Made by a program: the position numbers and the translations under genes. 64,000 bases of DNA from Halorussus halobius. Its GTDB lineage: Archaea > Halobacteriota > Halobacteria > Halobacteriales > Haladaptataceae. Positions within the stretch are counted from its first letter, which is position 1, and each line of letters begins with the position of its first letter. Positions 17,314 through 26,742 of this stretch are shown here, piece after piece. Below the pieces are notes generated by a model. That model saw only the letters and a program-made list of their open reading frames with translations. It did no database searches and had not been told where the DNA came from. Location: assembly GCF_004765805.1 (NCBI RefSeq), contig NZ_ML219773.1, positions 310,001 through 374,000 of the forward strand. The letters run 5' to 3'.

Positions 17314-17383
17314 CACGTCGAATGCGGCTCGGCTCCGGCGCGTCGAGCCCGCGACGGCCGCGCCGGAGCCGCGGCTCGCCGCG

Positions 17384-18028
17384 TCAGTTCCCGACGAGCC
17401 CCTCGTCGATGTCGCCGTAGGCGACGACCTCCCCGTCGTACTCGTCGGCGAACGACTCGGCGTCCGCCCGGTCGGAGAACGGGACGAAGTCCGGACCCAT
17501 CGCGCCCTCGACCGCGCTGTTCACGACGTACCGGAGGTCCTCGGCGCGGGCGAACGACTCGGGCGCGGTGTGCGAGGAGATGGTCGTGGTGTCGCTCCCC
17601 GCCGAGACCTCGTAGTCGACCGACGAGTAGTCCGTGACGTAGGCCGCGTCGAGGTCCCAGCCCAACTGCTCGCGCTCGAGCCGGTACGGGAAGAGACACT
17701 GCTTGAGCGAGTCGAACCGGGCGGGGTTGTCGTGGCCCTCGGGCCCCTCGCCGTCGTAGAACAGCTGGCCGGTCGGCCCGGGGTGGTTCTCGATGACCAT
17801 GCCACAGACGTCGCAGTCGCGGCCGTCCGCGAGCGAGATGGGGTCGGTCGCGCCGTCGTCGCCGGGCGGGAGGTCGCCGAGACAGCCCGCCAGCGACGCC
17901 GCGACGCCGGCGGCGCTCGCGCCGAGCACGGTTCGACGGCCGAGTCGGTCGTCCGGGCGGTCGGCGTCGGTCGCGAGTCGACGCTCGCGTTCTCGGGGTG
18001 GAGCCCGGCCGCAGTCCGGAGAACACAT
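17384..18028 (-). CDS. nosL: NosL family copper-binding lipoprotein
   Basis: The 214-residue protein starts at the ATG at 18028. It has a twin-arginine signal ([20 protein letters not shown]) with the lipid cysteine at about residue 49, then the NosL motif CDVCGM (residues 72-77) that binds Cu(I). The C-terminal half has the NosL sequence [25 protein letters not shown]. NosL delivers copper to nitrous oxide reductase NosZ. It is divergent from nosDFY with 119 bases between, yet no nosZ is seen in the window. Confidence 0.92.
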   Translation of the reverse strand: MCSPDCGRAPPRERERRLATDADRPDDRLGRRTVLGASAAGVAASLAGCLGDLPPGDDGATDPISLADGRDCDVCGMVIENHPGPTGQLFYDGEGPEGHDNPARFDSLKQCLFPYRLEREQLGWDLDAAYVTDYSSVDYEVSAGSDTTTISSHTAPESFARAEDLRYVVNSAVEGAMGPDFVPFSDRADAESFADEYDGEVVAYGDIDEGLVGN

Positions 18029-18147
18029 ACCTCGGGGTTCCCGGCCCGCGGTCATAGTTCGTCTGGTACAGTTTTCGAATCCGGGAATCGTGGAAAGGTG
18101 CAAGGGGGACCCGCTCGTACCCTCGGACGAGACCCCGAGCCACGAAG

Positions 18148-20072
18148 ATGAACGCGAAACCCGTCCTGGCCGTTCTGTCGGCCGTTCTGCTCGTCAGTAG
18201 CTCCGCGTTCGTCCTCGACGCGAGCGCGGACCGCCCCGACCCGGTGGCGTTCGAGGACACCATCAGCATGGGCATGACCGCCGCAACTACCGTCGAAGCC
18301 AGCGAACGTGGCGTCGAGATTCCACGCGCGCAGGTGTTTTACTCCCAGTACCGGTACGTCGTCGGCTACCACGGCGTCCCCTCGCTGGTCGACGAACTCG
18401 CCCGCGAGGGCCACCGCAGCCAGTTCGGCGTCCCGCTGACTGTGTACGTCAGCGACTACGCCGAGGCCGACCTGAACGTCACCGACGACGGCACCCTCCG
18501 GGTGCCGAACGCGCCGTCGTCGTACGTCGACTGGGTGCCCGCCGCGGAGGCCCACTTCGTCGTCGGGAGTCGAGCGCGGACGCCCGCGGGCGAGGCGGTC
18601 GTCCCGTTCTCCGACCGGGCGACCGCCGCGGCCTTCGCCGACGAGCACGGCGGCCAGCTCCGGGACTGGAGCGCGGTCCGGTCGACGACGTTCGACGCCG
18701 GGACCCCCGCCCGGGACGCGTTCCGGCGCGACGTCGAGCGCCGTCACGAGTGGGCCGACGAGCGGACCGCCGACGCTCGCGAACTGCTCGACCGGCCGGT
18801 CTCGACCGTCGTCGGCGAGGACGCCCCGACGCTCGCGGCCGCCGTCGAGGCGGCCCCGCCCAACACCACCGTCTCCGTGCCGCCGGGGACCTACGACGCG
18901 AACCTCACGGTCGACGAGCCGGTGACCCTCCGGGGCGCGGGCGAGTCGACCCACCTCCGGGGCGACGGCAACGGGAGCGTACTGACGGCGACCGCTCCCG
19001 GCGTCGGCGTCGCCGACCTGCGCATCTCGGGCGTCGGCGACACCTTCACGCCGGAGAACGTCTCGACCGACCGGGGCGACGACTGGGACTCGCAGGTCCA
19101 GTCGAGCTACGGCTACGGCGACGCGGGCGTCACGCTGGACTCGGCCGGCGGCTCGCTGGTCCGGAACGTCTCGGTCGACACCCCGGCCAACGGGGTGGTG
19201 GCGCGGCGGAGCCCGAACGCGGTGGTAGAGGAGGTGGCGGTGAACGGCAGCGACGACTGGCGGGACGGCTTCATGGGCGTCATGGCGATGCGCTCGAAGG
19301 TCGTCGTCCAGAACTCGACGTTCGCGAACGGTCGCGACGGCGTCTACACCCACCTCTCGGACGGGCTGGTCGTCCGGGACAACCGGATGGTCGGCGGGGG
19401 CGGGATGCGGTTCGGCGTCCACGAGATGTACACCTCGGACGCGCTGGTGGCGAACAACACCGTCACCGGCACCAACACGGGCGTCGTGGTGATGACCCGA
19501 CCGAGGGGGAACCTGATAGTCGGCAACGACGTGCGGAACAGCTATTCGGGCATCAACGTCGGCGGCGAGTCGTCGTACGTCGCCGACAACGTGGTCGCGA
19601 ACAACGGGTACGGCCTCGAAGCCCCGTCCGAGACCACGCTCTACGAGCGCAACGTCGTGGTCCGCAACGGAATCGGCTTCCGGTCCGCGTCGCTGATTCC
19701 CACCAACCGCGTCGTCGCCAACGACTTCGCGGACAACCGCCGGGAGGCCACCGCGACGCTCGGCCCGCTGCGGCTCTGGTCGGCGGACGGTCGGGGGAAC
19801 TACTGGGCCGGTGCGCCCGGAAGCGACGCCGACGGCGACGGCGTCCTCGACAGGTCGTTCCAGCCCACCCATCCGGTCGACGGCCGCGCGGGCGACGTGG
19901 TCGGCGCGACGACGCTGGCGAGCGCGCCGGCCCTGTCGGCGCTCCGGACGCTCCAGGGCGCGGTTCCGGGGCTTCGGCCGACCGGCGTCGTGGACCGAGC
20001 GCCGCTGGCCGAGCCGGTCCGCCCCGACGCGGTCGCGACCGAGACCGCCAGGAACCGAACGGGGGGTCCGGC

Positions 20073-20076
<4 letters not shown>
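18148..20076 (+). CDS. nosD: NosD, copper-protein maturation protein with NosL-like N-terminal domain (copy 1)
   Basis: This 642-residue protein has an N-terminal signal (VLAVLSAVLLVSSSAFVLDA), a NosL-like region around residues 50-170 (HFVVGSRARTPAGEAVVPFSDRATAAAFADEHGGQL) and a right-handed beta-helix of NosD type from about 225 to 590 (repeats such as NGVVARRSPNAVVEEV and NTVTGTNTGVVVMTRPRGNLIVGNDV). NosD works outside the cell with the NosFY transporter in building the CuZ centre of NosZ. It starts the nosDFY operon and overlaps nosF by GTGA. Confidence 0.93.
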
Positions 20077-20860
<784 letters not shown>

Positions 20861-20864
<4 letters not shown>

Positions 20865-21682
20865 CTCGCGAGTCCGTCGACCGACTGTTCGTGGTCGCCA
20901 GCCGCGAGCTGACCACGGTGGCCCGGACCCGAGCGTTCCTCGCGCTCGCGGCCGGGTTCGCCGCGCTCGTGGCCGCGCTGGCGTGGAGCGCCGAGCCGAC
21001 CGGGTACGCGCCGCTCGTGCTCGACCTGCTCACGCCGGTCGAGGTGCTGGTTCCGGCGCTCGCGCTGGCGTTCGGCTATCGGACCGTCCTCGGCGACCGC
21101 GAGCGAGGCGAACTCGACGTGGTCCGGACCTACCCCGTCTCGCGGGCCACGTTCGTCGTCGGGGCGTACCTCGGCCGGGCGGCGGCGCTGCTGGTCGCGG
21201 TGGTCGTCCCGCTGTTCGGCGTCGCGGCGCTGGTGCCGGCGGTCGGCGGCGTCGGGACCACGGTGGTCGCCTCGCACGCGGCGGCGGACTCGCCCGTCCT
21301 CTACGTCCGGTTCGTCGTCCTCGCGGCGGCGTTCGCGCTGGTGCTGATGGCGGTCGCGATGGCCGTCTCGGCCACCGCCCGGTCGACGCGGGCCGGCCTC
21401 GCGGTGGCGGTCGCGCTCGGCCTCGCGCTGGTGGTCGGGTTCGACGCGGGCATCGTCGCGGGACTGGCGGGCGGGGTCGTCGGCGACGACGCGCTCGGGC
21501 TGGCGCTCGGAGCGAGCCCCAACAGCGCCTTCCGCGGGCTCGTGCTGTCGACGGTCGTCGGTGGCGTCGAGTCGAGCGCGCCCGTCGCCGACCCGGCTGC
21601 GAGTCTGTTCGGCCTCGCGGCGTGGCTCGTTGGGTCGCTCGGGCTCGCCGCGGTCACGGTCTGGTCGGGGCGGCGTCGGTGA
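20861..21682 (+). CDS. nosY: NosY, ABC transporter permease (copy 1)
   Basis: The 273-residue protein starts at GTG 20861, overlapping nosF, and has six predicted helices (for example FLALAAGFAALVAALAW, ALALVVGFDAGIVAGLAGGVV and LFGLAAWLVGSLGLAAVTVW). The YRTVLGDRERGELDVVRTYPVSRATFVVGAYLGR loop is typical of NosY-type ABC-2 permeases. It is the last gene of the operon; the next gene is on the other strand 3 bases away. Confidence 0.92.
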
Positions 21683-21685
21683 GCG

Positions 21686-22441
21686 TCACCGGCCGGTGTG
21701 GAACTCGTCGAGCGTGGCGTCGACGCGCACCCCGTCGTCGGGCGCGTCGGCGTCGTCGAGTTCGACTCGCCGCACCCACGCGGTGTAGCTGTCGGGCAAC
21801 TCGTCGAGGTCGACCCGAATCTTCAGCACCGTGGCTTCGCGGGCCTTCGCCCGCATCGCCGCGCGCTGGCTCCGCTCGAACGAGCCGTCGCCGGCCTTGA
21901 TTTCGCACCAGTACTCCGCGAGAGCCGGGCGGTCGGAGCCGAGTCGGGCGACCGCCCGGCAGTCGGGCTCCCACCGCGCGTCGCCGGCGACGACCACGGG
22001 TTCGGGGTCGTCGTCGAGTTCCACCCGGAGGTTCTCGGCCTCGCGCGCCGAGCAGTCGGCGTCCACTCGCGCGAAGTGGGTCAGGACCGGCGGGTTCACC
22101 GCCGGCGAGCAGACCAGCGCCTCGCCGAGCGCACCGTACTGGGCGGCCGCCGTGTCGAAGGTCAGCCCCTCGGTCGGCGTGCCGTCGGGCGTCCGCCGGC
22201 GGCGCTCGGGCCACGCCACGAGGTAGGCGTCCACGTCGGCGGGGTCCTGCGGTGCGGGCCGCTGGACCTTCACCGGGGTCTCGCCCGCCTCGGACAGTTC
22301 GCGGGCGCGCCGGTGGGCGTCGGCCGCCGAGTCGAACGCGACCACCTCGCTCTCCTCGCGTACGAGCCGCCGGACCGCCTCGTTGGCGTCGCTGGCGCTG
22401 TCCTTGACCGCGACGCGGAAGGGGTCGGCGTCGAAGCTCAT
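21686..22441 (-). CDS. conserved protein with possible PD-(D/E)XK nuclease-like segment
   Basis: This 251-residue soluble protein is not one I recognise. The C-terminal third contains YWCEIKAGDGSFERSQRAAMRAKA, followed by a strand ATVLKIRVDL. The E-x-K followed by a Gln on a helix resembles the active-site layout of restriction-type or VRR-NUC folds, and an upstream WEPDC could supply the acidic residue (inference). The N-terminal part (PFRVAVKDSASDANEAVRRLV) looks like a separate helical domain. It converges with nosY with 3 bases between the genes. Confidence 0.65.
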   Translation of the reverse strand: MSFDADPFRVAVKDSASDANEAVRRLVREESEVVAFDSAADAHRRARELSEAGETPVKVQRPAPQDPADVDAYLVAWPERRRRTPDGTPTEGLTFDTAAAQYGALGEALVCSPAVNPPVLTHFARVDADCSAREAENLRVELDDDPEPVVVAGDARWEPDCRAVARLGSDRPALAEYWCEIKAGDGSFERSQRAAMRAKAREATVLKIRVDLDELPDSYTAWVRRVELDDADAPDDGVRVDATLDEFHTGR

Positions 22442-22558
22442 TACGAGGTAGCTGTCGGAGCGAGTACGTGAATGTCGGGGGTTCGGGACGGCGTCGAACT
22501 CGAACGAGGACGTTTATCTACGGGGCGTTCGTCAGCGATTTCTAACAGGTGTCGCGGC

Positions 22559-22957
22559 GTGACTACTGAGGGAGGGATTCGCTGGTTGGAGTGGCCATAC
22601 GTCCGGGTTCGGAGCGAAGTTCACACGGACCGTACTGGTGACGTTTCGGAGTTCGTCGTTCAACTCGAATACGACGTGGGCGTTCGAGCCGACGGTCGAG
22701 GTAGCAGTGATTGGCGACAGGTCGCACGCTTCGACCATCAGCCGGATCACGATCACGGCCACGATATCCGGGACGAGCGACTGCACATGGACGTGTACCG
22801 GGATGGTGAAAAGGAAGCCGTCGAGCGTGGATTCCCGCCGGTCGACGTGAACGAGGCACCCGCGTTCTGCGAACGAGTCTTCGAACGGAACGCCGAGGAG
22901 TTAGTCCAGCGGTTCGAGCGATGGCACGGAATCAGTGGTCGACGCGACGGACGCTAG
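22559..22957 (+). CDS. conserved haloarchaeal protein, DUF7718-like
   Basis: With a GTG start at 22559 the protein is 132 residues; an open frame extends to 22472 but its added residues are unlike the family. The core YVRVRSEVHTDRTGDVSEFVVQLEYDVG, WRQVARFDHQPDHDHGHDI and ERLHMDVYRDGEKEAVERGFPPV is strongly patterned with many His/Asp, so metal or nucleic-acid binding is possible. I tentatively recall DUF7718. The TATA-like TTTATC at 22513-22518 supports a start near 22540-22560. Its stop shares CTAG with a small minus-strand gene, making a tail-to-tail pair. Confidence 0.65.
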   Translation: MTTEGGIRWLEWPYVRVRSEVHTDRTGDVSEFVVQLEYDVGVRADGRGSSDWRQVARFDHQPDHDHGHDIRDERLHMDVYRDGEKEAVERGFPPVDVNEAPAFCERVFERNAEELVQRFERWHGISGRRDGR

Positions 22958-23103
22958 TCGCAGACATCTTCCGGACTGACAGTTTCCAGTTCGTCGAGGT
23001 CCGGCACGTGGCCGTCGTACTCGTAGTCCTCGACCGGGCGGCCGGTTTCCTCCGACAGACGTTCTGCGACCGATTGCTGGTCGCGTTCTTCGAGAGATGA
23101 CAT
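22954..23103 (-). CDS. small acidic protein (49 aa), convergent partner of the DUF7718-like gene
   Basis: The reading frame from the ATG at 23103 gives MSSLEERDQQSVAERLSEE... ending PEDVCD. It is acidic and well composed for a haloarchaeal protein, with TGRPVEDYEYDGHVPDLDEL in the middle. A TATA box (ATATAT, 23127-23132) sits 24-29 bases upstream and a GAGGGG lies just before the ATG. It overlaps the DUF7718-like gene by 4 bases, tail to tail. The function is unknown; the pair may act together. Confidence 0.65.
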   Translation of the reverse strand: MSSLEERDQQSVAERLSEETGRPVEDYEYDGHVPDLDELETVSPEDVCD

Positions 23104-23362
23104 TCTCGTTCCCCTCTATTCGTACGATATATTGGTCGACAGAACGTAAATAACTAATGGACGCGCCGGTCCGGTCGGTTATTCGGAAGAGTCGTGCCGG
23201 AGTCCGCGACCACGACACAGTAGGGGCCGAAGCCCATTGTGAGGAGGACCGCGAGCAGCAGTCGTCCGGGACGTGTAATCCAATTTATACGATAGCGTTT
23301 CGGCGATGCCGGATATGTTTTTCCGCCGATGAGTCGAGGAAGACTCGCACCGCGCAGCCTCC
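23104..23362. other. intergenic region with weak coding evidence
   Basis: After the promoter of the 49-residue gene no confident gene is seen. On the minus strand a frame ending at 23154 encodes RPGRLLLAVLLTMGFGPYCVVVADSG, which looks like one membrane helix, and a TATA-like TATAAA lies at 23284-23289, but no good start codon is correctly spaced. A small membrane protein is possible. Confidence 0.3.
23127..23132 (-). promoter_or_regulatory. TATA box of the 49-residue gene
   Basis: ATATAT within CCAATATATCG (minus strand) lies 24-29 bases before the ATG at 23103. Confidence 0.6.
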
Positions 23363-23399
23363 CGCACGCTGGCGCGCTCACAGGAGCCGCCAGCGTGCG
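23363..23399. repeat. 12-bp perfect hairpin
   Basis: CGCACGCTGGCG (23363-23374) pairs with CGCCAGCGTGCG (23388-23399) across a 13-base loop. It is the first of three strong hairpins within 210 bases upstream of the aldehyde dehydrogenase stop. Confidence 0.7.
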
Positions 23400-23459
23400 C
23401 CGGGAGTGCAGTTTCGGCCGAGCCTCAATCGAGAGCTGCGGTCCGACCCAGCAGTCCCA

Positions 23460-23507
23460 CCGCTCGCCCGGCCGAACGCGTAGTTGCGCGTTCGGCCGGG
23501 CGAGCGG
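23460..23507 (+). terminator. 21-bp perfect hairpin followed by T-run
   Basis: The arms 23460-23480 and 23487-23507 are perfectly complementary with a 6-base loop TAGTTG, and TCCTTTTTT follows on the plus strand. It has the form of an intrinsic terminator for plus-strand transcription, although no confident plus-strand gene ends nearby other than the one at 22957. Confidence 0.65.
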
Positions 23508-23543
23508 TCCTTTTTTGGTCCAGATTTTTCGAGGAGGGTGCGC

Positions 23544-23568
23544 GCAGGCGCGACGTAGTCGCGCCTGC
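23544..23568 (-). terminator. 11-bp hairpin beyond the aldehyde dehydrogenase
   Basis: GCAGGCGCGAC pairs with GTCGCGCCTGC with a 3-base loop, 45 bases past the stop of the minus-strand aldehyde dehydrogenase. On that strand it is followed by GCGCACCCTCCTCGAAAAATC, so it may act as its terminator. A plus-strand A-run (GAAGAAAAAAG, 23583-23593) lies on the other side. Confidence 0.5.
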
Positions 23569-23612
23569 TCGGCGCATCCGACGAAGAAAAAAGGTGGTCG
23601 TCAGAACGCCGT

Positions 23613-25085
23613 TCAGAACGGGTACTCGCGCGTCTCGGTCTGCGTGGATATCCACTTGGTCGTCGTCAGTTCGTTCAGAATCTCCTCGCCGTCGTACCGG
23701 CCCAGTCCCGAGGCCTTCATCCCGCCGAACGGAATCGCCGGCTCCTCGTTGACCGGCTGGTCGTTGAGGTGGACCATCCCGGCGTCGATGCGGTCGGCGA
23801 GGTCCCGCGCGCGGTCGAGGTCGCCCGAGTGAATCGCGGCCGCCAGCCCGTACTCGGTGTCGTTGGCGAGTTCGACCGCTTCGTCCTCGTCGGCGAACGG
23901 AATCACGGGTGCGACGGGGCCGAAGTGCTCGTTGCACGCGGCGGCCATGTCGTTGGTCGCGTCCGAGAGGACGGTCGGCTCGACGAACAGCTCGTCGTGG
24001 TCGCCGCCGGTTTCGAGGGTCGCGCCCTGCTCGACCGTCCGCTCGACGTACTCCAGAATCTGGTCGCGCTGGCCCTCGTCGATGATGGGGCCGACCACGT
24101 TGTCGCGCTCGCGGGGGTCACCGATGGGCAGGTTCTCGGCGCGCTCGGCCAGTTCGTCGACGTACTCGTCGTAGATGCTCTCGTGGACCAGATGGCGATT
24201 GATGGAGATGCAAATCTGGCCCTGATGGAGGAACGAGCCGAACACGGCCGAGTCGACCGCCGCGTCGAGGTCGGCGTCCTCGGTCACGACGAACGGGTTG
24301 TTGCCGCCCAGTTCCATCGCCGGGAGCGCGAGGTTCTCGGCGGCCGTGGCGGCGACCTGCTTGCCGACCTCGGTCGAGCCCGTGAACGCCATCACGTCGA
24401 GTTCCGGGTGGCCGGCCATCCGGTCGCCCACGTCCGAGCCGTGGCCGGTGACGACGTTGAGCAGGCCGTCGGGCAGGCCCGCCTCCTCGAAGATGCGCGC
24501 GATGAGCAGTCCGCCCGTGATGGGCGTCGCGGACGCGGGCTTGAGCACGACCGCGTTGCCCGTCGCCAGCGCGGGCGCGACCGCCCGCATCGAGAGGTTG
24601 AACGGGAAGTTCCACGGCGAGATGACCCCGACCACGCCCTCGGGGACGCGCTCGACCTCGTTTTCCTTGCCGGGAATCATCGAGTCGGACGTCTCGGTCC
24701 CCAGCTTCCCCGCGAGGTCGGCGGCGTGGTAGCACATCCCCTGGGCGGTCTGCCACTCGGCGAAGGCCTTCGGGTTGGCGCTGCCCGACTCGACCGCGAG
24801 CGATTCCAGAATCTCGTCCCGACGCTCGTCGAGCAGGTCGACCGCGTCCTGGACGACCGCGGCGCGCTCGTCGGCCGGCGCGTCGGCCCACTCGGACTGG
24901 GCGTCGGCGGCGACCTCGTAGGCCCGGTCGACGTCGGCCTCGGTGCCCGCCGGGACCGCGGCGACCTGCTCGCGCGTCGCGGGGTTCTCGACCGCTATCT
25001 CGTCGCGGTCGCCGGGCTCGACCCACTCGCCGTCGATGTAGAGCGCGTTCCAGTCGGCGTCCGTCGTGAACTCGGTGGGAGCCAT
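23613..25085 (-). CDS. NAD(P)-dependent aldehyde dehydrogenase
   Basis: The 490-residue ALDH has the catalytic Cys in HQGQICISINRHLVHE (about residue 288), the general-base Glu in AMELGGNNPFVV, and the NAD-binding SPWNFPFNLSMR and FTGSTEVGKQ. Its ending IPFGGMKASGLGRYDGEEILNELTTTKW fits benzaldehyde/vanillin- or generic long ALDH groups; the substrate is undetermined. It starts at the ATG at 25085, and is separated from nosY copy 2 by 80 bases on the same strand, so it is probably a separate unit from the copper operon. The in-frame extension upstream crosses that operon and is not coding. Confidence 0.9.
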   Translation of the reverse strand: MAPTEFTTDADWNALYIDGEWVEPGDRDEIAVENPATREQVAAVPAGTEADVDRAYEVAADAQSEWADAPADERAAVVQDAVDLLDERRDEILESLAVESGSANPKAFAEWQTAQGMCYHAADLAGKLGTETSDSMIPGKENEVERVPEGVVGVISPWNFPFNLSMRAVAPALATGNAVVLKPASATPITGGLLIARIFEEAGLPDGLLNVVTGHGSDVGDRMAGHPELDVMAFTGSTEVGKQVAATAAENLALPAMELGGNNPFVVTEDADLDAAVDSAVFGSFLHQGQICISINRHLVHESIYDEYVDELAERAENLPIGDPRERDNVVGPIIDEGQRDQILEYVERTVEQGATLETGGDHDELFVEPTVLSDATNDMAAACNEHFGPVAPVIPFADEDEAVELANDTEYGLAAAIHSGDLDRARDLADRIDAGMVHLNDQPVNEEPAIPFGGMKASGLGRYDGEEILNELTTTKWISTQTETREYPF

Positions 25086-25165
25086 GCGCGTCCCAGTTGG
25101 CGCTGGACGGGCAAAAGCCCAGTCACTTCGGAAGCGGCCACCGCTTTCGACGGGTCCCGCCGGGG

Positions 25166-25972
25166 TCAGCGCCACGCCAGCACCGAGGCCAGTCCGAGCG
25201 CGCCGACCAGCCACGCGGCGAGCGCGACCGCACCGAGACGTGCGGAGTGGCCCCCGGGGACGGTCACGCCGGTCGGCGCGACGCTGAGCTCGAAGACGAG
25301 GCTGCGGTACGCGCTGTTCGGGCTGAGTCCGAGGAGGGTCGTCGCGGCGTCCGGCGGGACCACGCCGGCGGCGAGCGAGCCGAGCAGCGCGCCGTCGAGT
25401 CCGGCGACGAGCGCCGCTACCGTCCCGGTCGCCAGCGCGAGGCCGGCGCGCGAGGAACGTGCCGCGGCGGACACGAGGAGGGCCAACGACAGCACGACCA
25501 GCCCGAACAGCGCGGTCACCAGAACGTAGCGCAGGTACAGCGCGGGCGAGTCGACGGTGGCGTGGGAGGCGACGACCGAGAGCGTCGGCTCGACGGTCAT
25601 CGGAACGGCCGCGCCGGCGACGGCGTGGCCGGCCGCGACCACGCCGAGAACGACCACCGCCCGGCCGAGGTACACGCCGAAGACGTACCAGTGGCCCGAG
25701 ACCGGGTACGTTCGAATCGTCCGGAGTTCGCCGCTCTCGCGGTCGGCGAGTAGCGACCGATAACCGACGGCGAACGCGAGCACCGGAACCAGCACCTCGA
25801 CCGGCGTGAGCAGGTCGAGCACGAGCGCGAGGTACGAACCGGTGCCGGCGAGCCACGCGGCCCCGCCGACCAGCAGGACGTAGCCGACCCCGACCGCCCA
25901 CAGCGCGCGGGTCCGAACGACGGTCAGGAACTCGCGCTGGGCGACGTCCAACACGTACCGGCTCCCGGTCAT
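25166..25972 (-). CDS. nosY: NosY-like ABC permease (copy 2)
   Basis: The 268-residue membrane protein parallels copy 1: an N-terminal YVLDVAQREFLTVVRTRALWAVG, LALVLDLLTPVEVLVPVLAFAVGYRSLLADRESGELRTIRTYPVSG, and GLSPNSAYRSLVF near the end, with about six helices. It is the last gene of the second nos-like operon, overlapping the ATPase gene by ATGA. It is clearly paralogous to the permease at 20861. Confidence 0.9.
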   Translation of the reverse strand: MTGSRYVLDVAQREFLTVVRTRALWAVGVGYVLLVGGAAWLAGTGSYLALVLDLLTPVEVLVPVLAFAVGYRSLLADRESGELRTIRTYPVSGHWYVFGVYLGRAVVVLGVVAAGHAVAGAAVPMTVEPTLSVVASHATVDSPALYLRYVLVTALFGLVVLSLALLVSAAARSSRAGLALATGTVAALVAGLDGALLGSLAAGVVPPDAATTLLGLSPNSAYRSLVFELSVAPTGVTVPGGHSARLGAVALAAWLVGALGLASVLAWR

Positions 25973-26742
25973 CGTCCGCCTCCGCGGAGTCCGGACGCGA
26001 CGCTGGCCGCGCCCGCGTCGGGGCCGAGCGCCTCGATCGCGGCTTCGAGGCGCTCGGCGTCGGCCTGGGCAAGCAACTCCTCGGGCGTGCCGGCCGCGAC
26101 CAGTTCCCCGTGGTCGAGCAACAGTACGGTGTCGGCAACGCGCTCGACCGCGCGCAGGTCGTGCGTCGAGAGCACCACCGCGCCGCCGCCCCCGGCGAGG
26201 TCGTCTATCACTGCCCGTATGTGCCGTCCCATCGCGGGGTCGAGGCCGCTCGACGGCTCGTCGAGCGCGAACACCGACGGTTCGCCGACCATCGTCTGGG
26301 CGATGCCGAGCAGCCGGCGCATCCCGCCCGACAGCGCGTCGACCCGGCGGTCGGCGACCGCCGTGAGGCCCACGCGGTCGAGGACGGCGTCGACGTCGGG
26401 CGACGGCTCGACGAGCGCCCCGTAGAACTCGACCGTCTCACGGACGGTGAACTGGCCCCGGAACGCGGGCTGTTGGGCCAGATAGCCCACGCGGCGGCCG
26501 GGTCCCCCGGCGACCGAGACGCTCCCGTCGTCGGGGTCGAGCAGGCCCGCGACGAGTCGGAGCAGCGTGGTCTTGCCCGACCCGTTCGGGCCGACGATGC
26601 AGGCGACGCTGCCGGTCTCGATGCTGAAGGTGACGTCGCCGAGCACGTCGAGGTCGTCGAACGAGTGACTCACCCGCTCGACCTCGACGAGGGCCCGGTC
26701 GTCGGTCGGTCCGTCCGTTCGGGGAGTAAGCTGTGAGCTCAT
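25969..26742 (-). CDS. nosF: NosF-like ABC ATP-binding protein (copy 2)
   Basis: The 257-residue ATPase has Walker A GPNGSGKTT, LSGGM, Walker B VFALDEPSSGLDP and STHDL. It shares the N-terminal core HSF...LVGPNGSGKTTLLR with copy 1 but has its own divergence (for example FRGQFTVRETVEFYGALV). It begins at the ATG at 26742, overlapping the end of nosD copy 2, and its end overlaps nosY copy 2. It is expected to power the second NosFY-type transporter. Confidence 0.93.
   Translation of the reverse strand: MSSQLTPRTDGPTDDRALVEVERVSHSFDDLDVLGDVTFSIETGSVACIVGPNGSGKTTLLRLVAGLLDPDDGSVSVAGGPGRRVGYLAQQPAFRGQFTVRETVEFYGALVEPSPDVDAVLDRVGLTAVADRRVDALSGGMRRLLGIAQTMVGEPSVFALDEPSSGLDPAMGRHIRAVIDDLAGGGGAVVLSTHDLRAVERVADTVLLLDHGELVAAGTPEELLAQADAERLEAAIEALGPDAGAASVASGLRGGGR

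Noticed and set aside
23157..23483. 108-residue plus-strand frame
   Set aside because: It runs through the strong hairpins and has Arg/Cys-rich non-haloarchaeal composition.
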